The notes below the pieces were generated by a model. The model did not search any database. It was given only the letters and a program-made list of their open reading frames with translations, and was not told where the DNA came from. From contig NZ_SMTT01000005.1 in NCBI RefSeq assembly GCF_004357905.1, positions 62,001 through 126,000 on the forward strand: 64,000 nt of DNA. The letters are read 5' to 3'. Made by a program: the position numbers and the translations under genes. Shown piece by piece: positions 1-11,044 of the stretch (positions within the stretch are counted from its first letter, which is position 1; the number at the start of each line of letters is the position of its first letter). Source of the DNA: Campylobacter lari (lineage in GTDB: Bacteria > Campylobacterota > Campylobacteria > Campylobacterales > Campylobacteraceae).

Positions 1-1156
1 TGCCTTTATATGTGAGTATTGTGCCGAAAGTGCTTGCAATATTTTCTTTGGAGAGGAAAAAGAATTAAAAAATAAAGAAGTTGATAAAGAAAATTTTAAA
101 GATATTACTCCTAAGGAATTAAAAGCATATTTAGATAAATATGTTATCGGGCAAGATAGAGCTAAAAAAATCTTTAGTGTAGGGGTGTATAATCACTACA
201 AAAGGCTTTTTAGATCTGACTTAGAAGATGATGATACAGAATTAGCAAAATCAAATATTTTATTAGTAGGCCCAACGGGAAGTGGAAAAACTTTACTAGC
301 ACAGACTTTAGCTAGATTTTTAGATGTTCCTATCGCAATTTGTGATGCGACTTCTTTAACTGAAGCGGGTTATGTGGGAGAAGATGTTGAAAATATCCTT
401 ACTCGTCTTTTACAAGCTGCTGATGGAGATGTGCAAAGAGCACAAAAAGGGATTATATTTATCGATGAGATAGATAAAATCGCAAGAATGGGTGAAAATC
501 GCTCCATTACAAGAGATGTAAGTGGTGAGGGCGTGCAACAAGCCTTACTCAAAATTATCGAAGGATCTTTGGTAAATATCCCACCAAAAGGCGGTAGAAA
601 ACACCCAAATCAAGATTTTATACAAATAGATACAACTAATATTTTATTTGTGTGTGGCGGGGCTTTTGATGGTATTAGTGATATTATTAAAAGAAAATTA
701 GGCGATAATGTCATGGGCTTTTTTACTGATGATAAAAAAGATGAAAAAGAAGCTTTACTTCAAAGACTAGAGCCTGATGATTTGGTGCATTTTGGGCTTA
801 TTCCTGAACTTATAGGAAGATTGCATGTGCTTGCTTCTTTAGAAGAGCTTGATGAGGAAAGCATGGTGCGTATTTTAACTGAGCCAAAAAATGCCATTAT
901 TAAGCAATATCAAAAACTTTTTGCTATTGACAATGTGGAATTAAAATTTGAAGATGAAGCGCTAAGAGAGATTGCTAAGCTTTCGCTAGAGCGTAAAACA
1001 GGTGCTAGAGGTTTAAGAAGTATTATTGAAGAAATGATGGTAGATTTGATGTTTGATTTGCCAGAGTATAATGGATATAGCATAGTAATTACTAAAGAAG
1101 TGATCAAAGAAGGTGCAAAACCTTTATTTATAAAAAATAAAAAAGTTAAAGGCTGA
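1..1156 (+). CDS. clpX: ATP-dependent Clp protease ATP-binding subunit ClpX (5' partial)
   Basis: This is the AAA+ unfoldase that recognises substrates and feeds them into the ClpP peptidase chamber in the cytoplasm. The frame is open from base 2, so the start lies upstream of the window. The first codons hold the second CxxC (CEYC) of the N-terminal zinc-binding domain. Further on are Walker A (GPTGSGKT), the pore loop GYVG, Walker B (FIDEIDK) and the C-terminal [11 protein letters not shown] segment. Only about the first 40 residues seem to be missing. It ends 2 bases before mreB, so clpX-mreB-mreC look like one transcript. Identity is certain. Confidence 0.97.
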   Translation, partial: AFICEYCAESACNIFFGEEKELKNKEVDKENFKDITPKELKAYLDKYVIGQDRAKKIFSVGVYNHYKRLFRSDLEDDDTELAKSNILLVGPTGSGKTLLAQTLARFLDVPIAICDATSLTEAGYVGEDVENILTRLLQAADGDVQRAQKGIIFIDEIDKIARMGENRSITRDVSGEGVQQALLKIIEGSLVNIPPKGGRKHPNQDFIQIDTTNILFVCGGAFDGISDIIKRKLGDNVMGFFTDDKKDEKEALLQRLEPDDLVHFGLIPELIGRLHVLASLEELDEESMVRILTEPKNAIIKQYQKLFAIDNVELKFEDEALREIAKLSLERKTGARGLRSIIEEMMVDLMFDLPEYNGYSIVITKEVIKEGAKPLFIKNKKVKG

Positions 1157-1158
1157 GA

Positions 1159-2196
1159 ATGATTTTAGATCAAATAATTGGATTTTTTTCAAGTGATATG
1201 GGGATTGACTTAGGTACTGCAAATACTTTAGTTTTAGTAAAAGATAAAGGTATAGTGATTGATGAACCTTCGGTTGTTGCAGTAGAGCGTGAAAGATATG
1301 GTAGGGTTAAAATTTTAGCTGTTGGAAAGGAAGCTAAGGAAATGGTAGGAAAAACCCCAGGTAATATCGAAGCAATCCGTCCTATGAAAGATGGTGTGAT
1401 TGCTGATTTTGATATGACTGAAAAAATGATCCGTTATTTTATAGAAAAAACTCATAGAAGAAAATCTTTTTTAAGACCTAGAATTATCATTTCAGTTCCT
1501 TATGGATTAACCCAAGTAGAAAGAAAAGCGGTTAGAGAAAGTGCGTTAAGTGCGGGTGCTAGAGAAGTATTTTTGATAGAAGAACCTATGGCAGCAGCTA
1601 TTGGTGCAAATTTACCAATTAGAGAGCCTCAAGGGAGCTTGGTGGTAGATATTGGCGGTGGTACTACTGAAATTGGTGTTACTTCTTTGGGCGGTCTTGT
1701 GATTTCAAAATCTATCCGAACAGCTGGTGATAAGCTTGATACTAGTATAGTAAATTATGTAAAAGAAAAATACAATCTTGTCATAGGTGAAAGAACGGGC
1801 GAGGAAATCAAAATCGCAATAGGCTCAGCAGTTCAGCTTCCAAAAGAGCTTTCTATGGTAGTTAAAGGACGCGATCAAGTAACAGGATTGTTAAATAGAA
1901 TAGAGTTAACAAGTGAAGATGTAAGAGAGGCTATGCGTGAGCATTTAAAAGAAATTGCTGATGCATTAAAAATCGTTCTTGAAATGATGCCGCCTGATCT
2001 TGCAGCTGATATTGTTGAAAATGGTGTTGTTTTAACAGGAGGCGGAGCTTTAATACGCGGTCTTGATAAATATTTATCTGAAATTGTAAAACTTCCAGTA
2101 TATGTAGCTGATGAGCCACTTTTAGCAGTAGCAAAAGGCACAGGTAAAGCTTTGGAAGAAATTTCTTTATTGCACCAACTAACGAATGAAGAGTAA
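1159..2196 (+). CDS. mreB: Rod shape-determining protein MreB
   Basis: MreB is a bacterial actin homologue that polymerises under the inner membrane and directs cell-wall synthesis, setting cell diameter and curvature. The protein has 345 residues, the usual length. Nucleotide-binding motifs of the actin/Hsp70 fold are visible: [10 protein letters not shown] near residue 16, [11 protein letters not shown] near 169 and [10 protein letters not shown] near 292. The gene follows clpX by 2 bases and overlaps the start of mreC by 11 bases, which fits translational coupling of the shape genes. No irregularity is visible. Confidence 0.97.
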   Translation: MILDQIIGFFSSDMGIDLGTANTLVLVKDKGIVIDEPSVVAVERERYGRVKILAVGKEAKEMVGKTPGNIEAIRPMKDGVIADFDMTEKMIRYFIEKTHRRKSFLRPRIIISVPYGLTQVERKAVRESALSAGAREVFLIEEPMAAAIGANLPIREPQGSLVVDIGGGTTEIGVTSLGGLVISKSIRTAGDKLDTSIVNYVKEKYNLVIGERTGEEIKIAIGSAVQLPKELSMVVKGRDQVTGLLNRIELTSEDVREAMREHLKEIADALKIVLEMMPPDLAADIVENGVVLTGGGALIRGLDKYLSEIVKLPVYVADEPLLAVAKGTGKALEEISLLHQLTNEE

Positions 2197-2929
2197 AATT
2201 CTTAGTGTTTTAATTTTATCTTTTTTAGTGTTTGTTTCGTTTTATTATGGAGATATAATAAAACGAAATGTTTTAGATTTAAATATTGCTATTGTTAATC
2301 AGTTTTCTCAAAGCATTAATCTTTTAAAAGATAAATTTAATGAGCATTTTAATCAAGCTCAAGAAATTAAAAAATTAAGAGAAAGAAATGCTGAGCTTGA
2401 AAAAAACAATATCTATATGAAAAACTTTGCCAATGAATTAAACAATATTTTAAGTGATAAAAATTCAAGTTTTTATTATCCTAATGTTAGTTTAGTTAAG
2501 GCAACTTCTTATGCTCAAATTAGCGATTATCATAAGGTTTGGCTTGATGTGGATTATAAAGGAAAAATTAAAGGCTTAATTTATAATGGCTATACAGCAG
2601 GCATAGTTATAGAAAAAAATGGTAGAGCTTTGGGACTTTTACAAGGTGATGAAGAGTGTATTTTTTCCGTATATATAGGTAAGGAACAAGCACCAGGTAT
2701 AGCTCATGGTAGAAATGATTATGTTTTAGTTAAATATATTCCTAAATGGCTTGAACTTAAAATGGGCGATAAGGTTTATACAAGTGGCTTAGATGAGATT
2801 TTCTTTTCAGGAATTCCAGTAGGCGAAATTTTTAAAATAGAAGAAGAAGGCGCCTATCAAAATGCATATGTTAAACCTTATGTAAAAATGAAAGTACCAA
2901 GTTATTTTTATATGGTAGAAAATTTTTAA
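2186..2929 (+). CDS. mreC: Rod shape-determining protein MreC
   Basis: MreC is a bitopic inner-membrane protein whose periplasmic part links MreB filaments to the cell-wall synthesis machinery. At 247 residues it has one N-terminal membrane helix (about 5-24), a coiled-coil stretch rich in Lys, Glu and Leu (about 45-85), and a beta-rich C-terminal domain. The call rests on this architecture and on overlap with mreB. No mreD-like gene follows; the next gene is a separately promoted periplasmic peroxidase. Divergence of MreC within Campylobacter makes motif evidence weak, but context is strong. Confidence 0.9.
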   Translation: MKSKILSVLILSFLVFVSFYYGDIIKRNVLDLNIAIVNQFSQSINLLKDKFNEHFNQAQEIKKLRERNAELEKNNIYMKNFANELNNILSDKNSSFYYPNVSLVKATSYAQISDYHKVWLDVDYKGKIKGLIYNGYTAGIVIEKNGRALGLLQGDEECIFSVYIGKEQAPGIAHGRNDYVLVKYIPKWLELKMGDKVYTSGLDEIFFSGIPVGEIFKIEEEGAYQNAYVKPYVKMKVPSYFYMVENF

Positions 2930-2955
2930 TAAAAAGTTATTTATTTTAGTTGATA

Positions 2956-2969
2956 TAAATTATTATTTA
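2956..2969. promoter_or_regulatory. Possible PerR/Fur-type operator upstream of the catalase-like gene
   Basis: The 14-base near-palindrome TAAATTATTATTTA lies about 50 bases upstream of the catalase-like start. It resembles the AT-rich inverted-repeat operators of the Fur/PerR family. In such AT-rich DNA a match like this can occur by chance. A perR gene is present at 47109 in the same window. Confidence 0.25.
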
Positions 2970-3018
2970 CTATTAAATATTAGAATTATCTCCGAATTTT
3001 AAAAATTTAGGAGATTAA

Positions 3019-3990
3019 ATGAAAAAATATATCAGTAGTTGTTTAGCTTTTTGCTGTTTAAGTGGTGCTATTTATGCAAATGAAGTGGAATATGATGCAC
3101 AAAAAATAGCAGATATTTTTTATCAACTTAATGCTGATCCTAAAAATCCAAAAGCAAAAGTTAATCATGCAAAAGGCTTTTGTGCTATGGGAACTTTTGA
3201 GCCAGCTTTGTCTATTAATAAAGAAGTTGATGTGCCTTTGTTAACACAAAAAAGTTTGCCAATCCAAGTAAGATATTCTTTGGGTGGAGCTTTTAAAGAT
3301 GATAAAAGCAAAACAAGAGGTATGGCTATTAGAATTACTGATCCTAAAGATTCTGCTTCTTGGACTATGGTTATGCTAAATACAGAAATAAATTTCGCAA
3401 AAAATCCTAAAGAATTCGGTCAGTTTTTTGAAATGAGACTTCCTGTAAATGGTAAAGTCGATCAAGAAAAAATAAGCAAGATGATGCAAGAGGTTGATTC
3501 TTATAGAAATTTTGCTGCATATACTGATAAAATTGGCATTAGTAAAAGTGTAGCAAATACTCCATTTTTTAGTATTCATACTTTTTATTTTAAACAAGCA
3601 AACGGAGAAAACTATTTACCAGTAAGATGGAAATTAGTTCCAAGTGAAGGTGTGGCATATTTAAATGAAGCACAAATGAAAAGTGCGAGTAGTGATTTTT
3701 TAAAAGAAGATTTCCAAAATCGTGTAAAAGCTAATAAGCCGGTTGAGTATAAAATGTATTTAGTATATGCAAATAAAAATGATATTACCAATGAAACAAC
3801 GGCTTTATGGAGTGGTAAGCACAAAGAAAGTCTAGTTGGGACTTTTAAGGTTAATGCCTTGAGCGATGAAGATTGTAATTTTGATGTATATTTTCCTTCG
3901 GATGTACCTCAAGGGGTTAATCCACCACAAGATCCTTTATTTGATGTAAGAAATGAAGCTTATGCTATAACTTTTGGTAAGCGTCAATAA
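3019..3990 (+). CDS. Periplasmic catalase-family (SrpA-like) haem peroxidase
   Basis: A small catalase-fold haem protein expected to remove peroxides or organic hydroperoxides in the periplasm. The 323-residue protein starts with a Sec signal peptide (about 1-20, ending at A-N). The distal catalytic histidine is H50 in NHAKG, and the proximal tyrosine ligand is Y315 in the C-terminal RxxxY motif (R311 to Y315). It is much shorter than a true catalase (about 480-500), lacking the C-terminal extension, which places it in the catalase-related peroxidase group. A good AGGAG ribosome site precedes the ATG. It stands alone, with its own promoter region and a strong terminator. Substrate is not known from sequence. 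Confidence 0.88.
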   Translation: MKKYISSCLAFCCLSGAIYANEVEYDAQKIADIFYQLNADPKNPKAKVNHAKGFCAMGTFEPALSINKEVDVPLLTQKSLPIQVRYSLGGAFKDDKSKTRGMAIRITDPKDSASWTMVMLNTEINFAKNPKEFGQFFEMRLPVNGKVDQEKISKMMQEVDSYRNFAAYTDKIGISKSVANTPFFSIHTFYFKQANGENYLPVRWKLVPSEGVAYLNEAQMKSASSDFLKEDFQNRVKANKPVEYKMYLVYANKNDITNETTALWSGKHKESLVGTFKVNALSDEDCNFDVYFPSDVPQGVNPPQDPLFDVRNEAYAITFGKRQ

Positions 3991-4015
3991 AATTTAGCTC
4001 TTTAAGAGCTAAATT
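3991..4015. terminator. Hairpin terminator after the catalase-like gene
   Basis: AATTTAGCTCTT pairs with AAGAGCTAAATT around a minimal loop, giving a long, nearly perfect hairpin directly after the stop codon and followed by a T-rich stretch. It separates the peroxidase gene from carB. Confidence 0.8.
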
Positions 4016-4052
4016 CTTTGTTAAATTCAACTTCTAAAAAACTTATATTTGT

Positions 4053-4058
4053 TATAAT
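4053..4058 (+). promoter_or_regulatory. -10 element of the carB promoter
   Basis: A perfect TATAAT lies about 30 bases upstream of the carB ATG, in an AT-rich tract typical of Campylobacter sigma-70 promoters, which often lack a clear -35 box. Confidence 0.6.
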
Positions 4059-4087
4059 TTGGCTAAAAATTCAGCTTAGGAAAATAC

Positions 4088-7000
4088 ATGCCAAAAAGAA
4101 CAGATATAAAAAATATATTATTAATAGGCAGTGGGCCTATCATTATAGGTCAAGCTTGTGAGTTTGATTACTCAGGAACTCAAGCGGCAAAAACTTTAAA
4201 AGAGCTAGGTTATAGAGTAGTTTTGATCAATTCTAATCCGGCTACGATTATGACAGATCCTGAATTTGCTGATGCAACTTATATAGAACCAATTACCAAA
4301 GAAAGTATTCTAAGTATTATCAAAAAAGAAAAAATCGATGCGATTTTACCTACTATGGGTGGCCAAGTTGCTTTGAATGTTGCTATGGAAGTTTATGAAA
4401 GTGGCGAGCTTGCAGATGTAAAATTTTTAGGTGCAAATCCTGAAGCGATTAAAAAAGGCGAAGACAGACAAGTTTTTAAAGAATGTATGAAAAAAATCGG
4501 CATGGATTTGCCAAAATCTATGTATGCGTATAATTATGAAGAAGCTTTAAAAGCTGTTGATGAGATTGGTTTTCCTTTGATGATTAGAGCTTCTTTTACC
4601 TTAGGTGGTGCAGGAAGTGGCGTGGTGTATAATATGGATGAGTTTGCAGAACTTGCAAATACTGCTTTAGCGCTAAGCCCTATCCATGAAATTTTAATCG
4701 AAGAAAGCTTACTTGGTTGGAAAGAATACGAAATGGAGGTCATTAGAGATAAAAATGACAATTGTATTATCGTTTGCTCTATTGAAAATGTCGATCCTAT
4801 GGGAGTTCATACAGGCGATTCTATTACTATAGCTCCTGCTTTAACTTTGACTGATAAAGAATACCAAGCGATGCGTAATGCTTCTTTTGCTATTTTAAGA
4901 GAAATTGGAGTAGATACAGGTGGATCAAATGTGCAATTTGCTATCAATCCAACTAATGGTAGAATGATAGTTATTGAAATGAATCCTAGGGTTTCAAGAT
5001 CTTCAGCCCTAGCTAGTAAAGCTACGGGCTATCCTATAGCTAAGGTAGCTACGCTTTTAGCAGTTGGATTTAGTTTAGATGAGATTAAAAATGATATCAC
5101 AGGAACTCCTGCTTCATTTGAACCGGTAATTGATTATATCGTAACTAAAATTCCTCGTTTTACTTTTGAAAAATTTCCAAATGCAAGCACAGAGCTTGGC
5201 ACTGCTATGAAAAGCGTGGGTGAGGTTATGGCTATAGGGAGAACTTTTAAAGAAAGCATTCAAAAAGCACTTTGCTCACTTGAGAGAAATTTAAGTGGGT
5301 TTGATACTATAGAATGTGATAAAAATGAGCTTTTAGCAAAAATTCGCCAAGCTAATGAAAAACGCTTACTTTATATAGCACAAGCTTTTAGAGAAGGTTT
5401 TAGCACACAAGAGCTTTTTGAGCTTTGCAAAATAGATCCTTGGTTTTTAAACCAAATCAAAGAAATAGTGGAATTTGAAAATCAAATAGATATGGATATT
5501 TTAAGTAATAAGCAACTATTAAGAAAAGCTAAAACCTTAGGTTTTTCAGATAAAAAAATTGCTAGCTTAATTAATCAAAAAGATAATCTTGAGTTAAGCC
5601 AAAATGATATTTATTATGCAAGAATTAAACACAAAATCATCGCTCAATATAGTGAAGTAGATACTTGTGCAGGAGAATTTGAAGCACTGACACCGTATTT
5701 ATACTCAAGTATTAATACAAATGAAGCTACGCAAGTAAAAGAAAGTAAAGATAAAAAAGATAAAAAAGTGATGATTATAGGTGGTGGACCAAACCGCATA
5801 GGACAAGGCATTGAGTTTGATTATGCTTGCGTGCATGCTTCTTTTGCTCTAAAAGATATGGGTGTAAAAACTATAATGTATAATTGTAACCCAGAAACGG
5901 TTTCAACAGATTATGATACAAGCGATATTTTGTATTTTGAGCCAATTGATTTTGAGCATTTAAGAGCGGTTATTGATAGAGAAAGACCCGATGGAGTGAT
6001 AGTGCATTTTGGTGGCCAAACTCCGCTTAAATTTGCAAAACGCCTTAGTGCTTTTGGAGCAAAGATTATAGGAACAAGTGCAAGGGTAATAGATTTAGCT
6101 GAAGATAGAAAGAAATTTGCTAAATTTATTGAAGATCTAGGTATAAATCAACCTAAAAATGGCACAGCTATAAGCGTTGAAGAAGCGATTATAAAAGCAA
6201 ATGAGATAGGTTATCCTGTGCTTGTTAGACCAAGTTATGTTTTGGGTGGTCGTGCAATGCGTGTAGTGCATGATGAGAGTGAGCTTAGACTTTATATGCA
6301 AGAAGCAGTAGATGTGAGTGATAAATCTCCGGTATTAATCGATCAGTTTTTAGATAATGCAACTGAGCTTGATGTAGATGCGATAAGTGATGGAAAAGAA
6401 GTTTATGTAGCAGGTATTATGGAGCATATTGAAGAAGCAGGAATTCACTCAGGCGATAGTGCTTGCTCTTTACCTGCTGTAAATATTAATGAAGCTATGC
6501 TTGAAATGATTGAGCAAAAAACAAAAGATATTGCTTTAAATTTAGGTGTAGTAGGGCTTTTAAATATACAATTTGCTATTTATGATAATAAACTTTATAT
6601 GATAGAAGTAAATCCAAGAGCTAGTAGAACCGTGCCTTTTGTGAGCAAAGCCACAGGAATTCCTTTAGCTAAGGTTGCAACGCGCGTGATGTGGCAAGGA
6701 AATTTAAGAGAAAGCTTGAAATTTTATGACACCTTTAAAGTGGTAGAGGAAAAAAACGGAATTTTAAGAGCTAAAAAGCCAAAACATATTAGTGTAAAAT
6801 CAGTGGTATTTCCTTTTGCTAAACTTAGCGGAAGCGATCTTGAGCTTGGACCTGAAATGCGCTCAACCGGTGAAGTTATGGGAGTAAGTAAAGATTTTGA
6901 TAACTCTTATGCAAAAAGCCAACTTGCTTCTTCAAATTTCTTACCAGAAAGTGGTAATGTATTTTTATCACTAAGAGAGCAAGATAAAAAATATGCAGTA

Positions 7001-7351
7001 GATTTAGCTAATGAGTATATTAAGCTAGGATTTAAAATCATTGCTACGAGTGGAACTTATAAAGTTTTACAAGAAGCAGGCTTGGAGTGTGAGTTTGTGC
7101 ATAAAATTTCTGAAGGACGCCCGAATGTAGAGGATAAATTAAAAAATTCTCAAATTCAACTTGCTATAAATACTAGCGATGAGCATAGTTTTAAAGGCGA
7201 CACTAAAAAAATTAGAGCAAATATTTTACGCTTTAAAATCCCATATTTTACAAATCTAAGAGCAGCTTATGCGGGGATTAAAGCTATCAAAGCTATACAA
7301 AATAAATCATGTCTTGAAGTAAAGAGCTTACAAGAATACTTAAAAACATGA
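4088..7351 (+). CDS. carB: Carbamoyl-phosphate synthase large subunit CarB
   Basis: CarB makes carbamoyl phosphate from bicarbonate, ATP and ammonia delivered by the CarA glutaminase subunit, feeding pyrimidine and arginine synthesis. The 1087-residue protein has the full duplicated synthetase layout. The first half opens with a [17 protein letters not shown] motif, and the second half repeats it as [16 protein letters not shown] from about residue 560. A C-terminal MGS-like regulatory domain starts near 940 ([14 protein letters not shown]). Length and motifs are normal. It overlaps the next gene by 4 bases. The small-subunit gene carA is not in the window. Confidence 0.98.
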   Translation: MPKRTDIKNILLIGSGPIIIGQACEFDYSGTQAAKTLKELGYRVVLINSNPATIMTDPEFADATYIEPITKESILSIIKKEKIDAILPTMGGQVALNVAMEVYESGELADVKFLGANPEAIKKGEDRQVFKECMKKIGMDLPKSMYAYNYEEALKAVDEIGFPLMIRASFTLGGAGSGVVYNMDEFAELANTALALSPIHEILIEESLLGWKEYEMEVIRDKNDNCIIVCSIENVDPMGVHTGDSITIAPALTLTDKEYQAMRNASFAILREIGVDTGGSNVQFAINPTNGRMIVIEMNPRVSRSSALASKATGYPIAKVATLLAVGFSLDEIKNDITGTPASFEPVIDYIVTKIPRFTFEKFPNASTELGTAMKSVGEVMAIGRTFKESIQKALCSLERNLSGFDTIECDKNELLAKIRQANEKRLLYIAQAFREGFSTQELFELCKIDPWFLNQIKEIVEFENQIDMDILSNKQLLRKAKTLGFSDKKIASLINQKDNLELSQNDIYYARIKHKIIAQYSEVDTCAGEFEALTPYLYSSINTNEATQVKESKDKKDKKVMIIGGGPNRIGQGIEFDYACVHASFALKDMGVKTIMYNCNPETVSTDYDTSDILYFEPIDFEHLRAVIDRERPDGVIVHFGGQTPLKFAKRLSAFGAKIIGTSARVIDLAEDRKKFAKFIEDLGINQPKNGTAISVEEAIIKANEIGYPVLVRPSYVLGGRAMRVVHDESELRLYMQEAVDVSDKSPVLIDQFLDNATELDVDAISDGKEVYVAGIMEHIEEAGIHSGDSACSLPAVNINEAMLEMIEQKTKDIALNLGVVGLLNIQFAIYDNKLYMIEVNPRASRTVPFVSKATGIPLAKVATRVMWQGNLRESLKFYDTFKVVEEKNGILRAKKPKHISVKSVVFPFAKLSGSDLELGPEMRSTGEVMGVSKDFDNSYAKSQLASSNFLPESGNVFLSLREQDKKYAVDLANEYIKLGFKIIATSGTYKVLQEAGLECEFVHKISEGRPNVEDKLKNSQIQLAINTSDEHSFKGDTKKIRANILRFKIPYFTNLRAAYAGIKAIKAIQNKSCLEVKSLQEYLKT

Positions 7352-7770
7352 TTTATCTTGCTCAAACTGATACAACAGCAGGGTTTTTAAGTAAGGACTT
7401 AAAAGCCCTTAATACTTTAAAAAAAAGGCCCTTAAAGCAAGATTGTTTAATTACTACGGCTAAATTTAGTGAGCTTAAAAAACTTACAAGAGTGCCAAAT
7501 TATTTTAAAAATACTATTAGAAAATCCAAAAAAACTACTTTTTTATATCCTAATTCTAAAGCAATACGCGTTGTGAAAGATTGTACTCATGAGGAATTTT
7601 TAAAAAAGTTTGATTGGCTTTATTCTACTTCTGCAAACATTCATGGGAAAAAATTTGATCTAAATTGGGCTATGCAAAATGCAGATAAAATAGTAGATGA
7701 AAAGTTTTTTGAAAGTGGAGCCTCAAAGATTTTTAAACTTCGAGGCATTAAAAAAGTTAAACTGCGTTAA
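7348..7770 (+). CDS. Short Sua5/YciO/YrdC-family protein
   Basis: The 140-residue protein resembles the YrdC fold that binds RNA or nucleotides and, in full-length TsaC/Sua5, makes threonylcarbamoyl-AMP for tRNA t6A. It opens with [14 protein letters not shown] and has an LYSTSAN motif near residue 92, both typical of the family. It is clearly shorter than TsaC (about 190), so whether it does t6A synthesis is open. It overlaps the end of carB by 4 bases and is surely co-transcribed. At its 3' end it overlaps the opposing asparaginase gene by 4 bases. Confidence 0.75.
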   Translation: MIYLAQTDTTAGFLSKDLKALNTLKKRPLKQDCLITTAKFSELKKLTRVPNYFKNTIRKSKKTTFLYPNSKAIRVVKDCTHEEFLKKFDWLYSTSANIHGKKFDLNWAMQNADKIVDEKFFESGASKIFKLRGIKKVKLR

Positions 7771-8801
7771 TTTCCAAGCGGCCAAAATACTTTTGGCTCT
7801 TCGCCGATTTTTGCTTGTCCATGATACATTCCAAGTTTATCTTTAGTCCAAGCATAACCAACTTCTCCATTTTTATCTATTGAAATAATTCCGCCTGTAC
7901 CACCAAGTTTTGCAACTTGTTTGATAGTTTCTTGGGCTGCTTTTTGCACTGAAAGTTTTTTGTATTTATACAAAGACGCAACTTCATGGGCTGCAGCTAC
8001 TCTTATGTAAATATCACCTGTTCCTGTGCAAGAAATTGCTACTGAGTCATTATTTGCATAATTTCCTGCTCCTATGATAGGAGAATCCCCAATGCGTCCT
8101 GTCATTTTATTTGTAGTGCCACCTGTGCTTGTACCTGCTGCTAGGTTGCCGTTTTTATCTAAAGCTATTGCACCTACTGTGCCTAAATATGGCTCGGTAC
8201 TTACACCAAGATGGGCTTTTGCCTTATCACTATCTAATAAAACTTCCTTGCTTTTTTTAGCTTCTTGAAGTTGTTTGTATCTGTGCTCTGTAAAGAAGTA
8301 TTTTTGTCCTACTATTTCTAAGCCATGTTTTTTGGCTAATTTATCAGCACCCTCGCCCGCTATTAAAGTATGGGGTGTTTTTTCCATAACAAGTCTTGCT
8401 GCTTCTATAGGGTTTTTAATCGTCCTAGCCATAGCAACTGCGCCTGCTTTTAAATTTTTTCCATCCATTATAGATGCATCAAGCTCATTAAATCCATCAG
8501 AGGTAAAAACAGCACCTTTCCCAGCATTAAATTCAGGACTATCTTCCATTACTTTAATAGCGGCTATAACTGCATCAACCGAGCTTCCTCCTTTTTCAAG
8601 TATGCTTTGACCTGCTTTTAAAGATTCTTTCATTACCTTTTCTCTTTTGGCAAATTCTTCTTTGGTAAGTCCTAAGCCACTTGTTCCACCATGTATAACG
8701 ATGATAGGTTCAAAATCTTTTGCAAAGACATTATTGCTTAGTAAAAATATTAAACTAGTTAATGTCAATAAAATTCTTTTACTACAGGTTAAAAATTTCA
8801 T
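7767..8801 (-). CDS. Periplasmic isoaspartyl peptidase / L-asparaginase (Ntn-hydrolase type)
   Basis: Members of this family hydrolyse L-asparagine and isoaspartyl dipeptides after cutting themselves to expose an N-terminal threonine. In the 344-residue precursor the predicted nucleophile is T208 in YLGTVGA, followed by the conserved TSTGGTTNKMTGRIGDSP region. The N-terminus is a clear Sec signal peptide (about 1-27, ending VFA), so the enzyme should act in the periplasm, unlike cytoplasmic E. coli IaaA. Released aspartate would suit Campylobacter, which lives on amino acids. The gene is a single unit, divergent from the chemoreceptor gene. Which substrate dominates cannot be told from sequence. 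Confidence 0.9.
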   Translation of the reverse strand: MKFLTCSKRILLTLTSLIFLLSNNVFAKDFEPIIVIHGGTSGLGLTKEEFAKREKVMKESLKAGQSILEKGGSSVDAVIAAIKVMEDSPEFNAGKGAVFTSDGFNELDASIMDGKNLKAGAVAMARTIKNPIEAARLVMEKTPHTLIAGEGADKLAKKHGLEIVGQKYFFTEHRYKQLQEAKKSKEVLLDSDKAKAHLGVSTEPYLGTVGAIALDKNGNLAAGTSTGGTTNKMTGRIGDSPIIGAGNYANNDSVAISCTGTGDIYIRVAAAHEVASLYKYKKLSVQKAAQETIKQVAKLGGTGGIISIDKNGEVGYAWTKDKLGMYHGQAKIGEEPKVFWPLGN

Positions 8802-8990
8802 TATTTACTCCTTTTTTAAAATTATTTATTATATTTAATAAAAATTAAATATAACTAAAATTTAATTAATAAATGAGTATTTTTAGGACAAAAATTCTAC
8901 TTTTTATTTTTATAGGTGTTATTTTTGAAAAATTTTTTAGAAATTAATTAAAATGTTTTTATATTTATTGCAAAATTAGGAGGTATTTTA

Positions 8991-10982
8991 ATGTTTAAAA
9001 CTATTGTAGCTAAGAAAATATCATTTTTCACAGCTTTGATTTTGGTTGTTGGATTTGGTATTTTTGTTGGACTAAATTATTATTCGTCTAAAACGGATAT
9101 TCTTCAAAGTATTGTAAGTGGAAAGCAAGAAAGTGTTAAAAATGGAAAAAATTTTTCAGATTTATACTTCAATACCAAGATAGAGAATATTAAAAAAATC
9201 GCTGCAAATATTATTGAACATAAAAATGTAAGTGAGGAATATATTGGTTCTTTTTTAGAAAAGATGTTTGGTTTTTATTCTTTTAATGCTATTTATGTTG
9301 GGTATGAAAAAGATGGTAGCTTAATTGATGTAGATATTAATTCTAAAGGAAAACATTTTATTTTAAATCAAGAAAAAGATGGTTTTGATGCTAGAGAACG
9401 CGTGTGGTATCAAAATGCAAAAAATAAAAATAAGGTAAGCATTTCAGAACCTTTTTTAGATGTCGTAACTAAAAAAATAGCTTTGTCAGTGTCAATTCCG
9501 ATTGTTATTGATGGGAAATTTTATGGAGTTTTAGCAGGTGAGTTTTTTCTAGATGATATACGCAATGCTTTTGGAAGATTAAAAACTACTGCAAGTAATA
9601 ATGTGTTTTTAATCAATGAAAGAAAGGAAATGATAGCTCATTCTTCTGCTAATATAGATTTTTATGAAGACAATGAAGTTAAAGAAGTGTTAAAAAATTT
9701 TGTTAATGTTGCAAGTGTAACTCCAAATGAAACTACTGATTTGATTTTGTATAAACTTAAAGGTCAAGAACGCTTAGCTGTGTGTATTATGGGAGAAAAT
9801 TCTTTAACTTTGTGTTCTTCTAATGCTTTGAGTGATTATGATGAGATTTTAAACGGACTTTTAATTACCCAAGTTATATTTGGTGTGATTTTTGTCCTTG
9901 TTATTATCGTTATTTTGGGTGGTATGATAGAGCATTTTCTTAAGAAAATTATATTTATTAAAGAAGCTTTAGAAGATTTTTTTGAAAGTTTAAACTACAA
10001 AGGCGATATGAAGGATATAGATTTAAATATCAAAGGAAATGATGAATTTGCTATTATTGGTAAAGAAATCAATAATGGTATAAAAAATATCCAAAAGAAT
10101 TTAAAACAAGACAAGAAGGCTGTGTTTGAAAGTGTTCAAAAGTTGAAAGAGATAGAGCTTGGAGATTTATCTGTTAGAATTGATAATGATCCTATAAATC
10201 CTCAACTAATAGAGTTAAAAAATGTATTAAATGAATTACTTGATATTTTAGAAGAGAAAATAGGATCAAACATCAACGAGCTTGATAGAGTGCTTGAAAG
10301 TTATAAGGCTTTAGATTTTTCAACACAAGTTGAAAATGCAAAAGGAAGTGTAGAAATAACAACAAATGTTTTAGGTTCAGAAATCAAAAAGATGTTGATT
10401 TCTTCTTCTAAATTTGCACATAAACTAACTATACAATGTGAAAAACTAGAAGAATTTATGCAAAAACTTGTTGATGGAACTTATTCTCAATCAAATTCTT
10501 TGGAAAAATCCATAAAAGCAGTAGAGCAAATAAACATTTCTATGCAAAATGTTGGAGGTAAAACTACAGAGGTTGTTTCTCAAGCTGAAAATATTAAAGA
10601 AGTAGTAAATGTGATCAAGGATATAGCAGAGCAAACAAATTTATTAGCATTAAATGCTGCCATAGAAGCTGCTCGTGCGGGCGAACATGGCAGAGGTTTT
10701 GCTGTGGTTGCTGATGAGGTGCGTCATTTGGCTGAAAAGACAGAAAGAAGTTTAGGTGAGATAGAAGCTAATGTAAATATTTTAGTTCAAAGTGTTAATG
10801 ATGTTTCTATATCAATGCATGAACAAACTCAAAGTATTTCACAAATCAATGATGCGATAATTCAACTAGAAGATGTCACAAAAGAAAATGTAAAAATAGC
10901 TAATTTTACTAATGAAACTACTAAAGAAGTAGGGGATATTTCTCAAGATATATTAAAAGAGGTAGAAAGTAAGAAAATTTAA
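8991..10982 (+). CDS. Methyl-accepting chemotaxis protein with dCACHE-type sensor
   Basis: A membrane chemoreceptor passing ligand signals to the CheA-CheW complex. Of 663 residues, a membrane helix lies at about 11-31 and a periplasmic region to about 285. That region has RVWYQNA and [14 protein letters not shown] segments typical of double-CACHE amino-acid sensors. A second membrane helix lies near 293-315. The cytoplasmic tip has the highly conserved hairpin around [19 protein letters not shown], followed by [13 protein letters not shown] good AGGAGG ribosome site precedes the ATG. Ligand is unknown. cheV, cheA and cheW lie about 19 kb away. Confidence 0.93.
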   Translation: MFKTIVAKKISFFTALILVVGFGIFVGLNYYSSKTDILQSIVSGKQESVKNGKNFSDLYFNTKIENIKKIAANIIEHKNVSEEYIGSFLEKMFGFYSFNAIYVGYEKDGSLIDVDINSKGKHFILNQEKDGFDARERVWYQNAKNKNKVSISEPFLDVVTKKIALSVSIPIVIDGKFYGVLAGEFFLDDIRNAFGRLKTTASNNVFLINERKEMIAHSSANIDFYEDNEVKEVLKNFVNVASVTPNETTDLILYKLKGQERLAVCIMGENSLTLCSSNALSDYDEILNGLLITQVIFGVIFVLVIIVILGGMIEHFLKKIIFIKEALEDFFESLNYKGDMKDIDLNIKGNDEFAIIGKEINNGIKNIQKNLKQDKKAVFESVQKLKEIELGDLSVRIDNDPINPQLIELKNVLNELLDILEEKIGSNINELDRVLESYKALDFSTQVENAKGSVEITTNVLGSEIKKMLISSSKFAHKLTIQCEKLEEFMQKLVDGTYSQSNSLEKSIKAVEQINISMQNVGGKTTEVVSQAENIKEVVNVIKDIAEQTNLLALNAAIEAARAGEHGRGFAVVADEVRHLAEKTERSLGEIEANVNILVQSVNDVSISMHEQTQSISQINDAIIQLEDVTKENVKIANFTNETTKEVGDISQDILKEVESKKI

Positions 10983-11014
10983 TACCAAGGAGCTTATTAT
11001 TTTGTAATTTTGGT

Positions 11015-11020
11015 TATAAT
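11015..11020 (+). promoter_or_regulatory. -10 element upstream of the SMR gene pair
   Basis: A perfect TATAAT lies 25 bases upstream of the first SMR start codon, right after the chemoreceptor gene, suggesting the SMR-bioD group has its own promoter. Confidence 0.55.
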
Positions 11021-11044
11021 TTGCACTTTTAAAAAAGGTAGATT

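Noticed and set aside
7720..7748. GCCTC...GAGGC hairpin at the end of the Sua5-like gene
   Set aside because: It lies within coding sequence, has a mismatch and a large loop, and no T run follows on either strand.
8074..8610. Open frames on the plus strand inside the asparaginase gene
   Set aside because: The minus-strand asparaginase has a signal peptide and catalytic motifs; these frames are its shadow.
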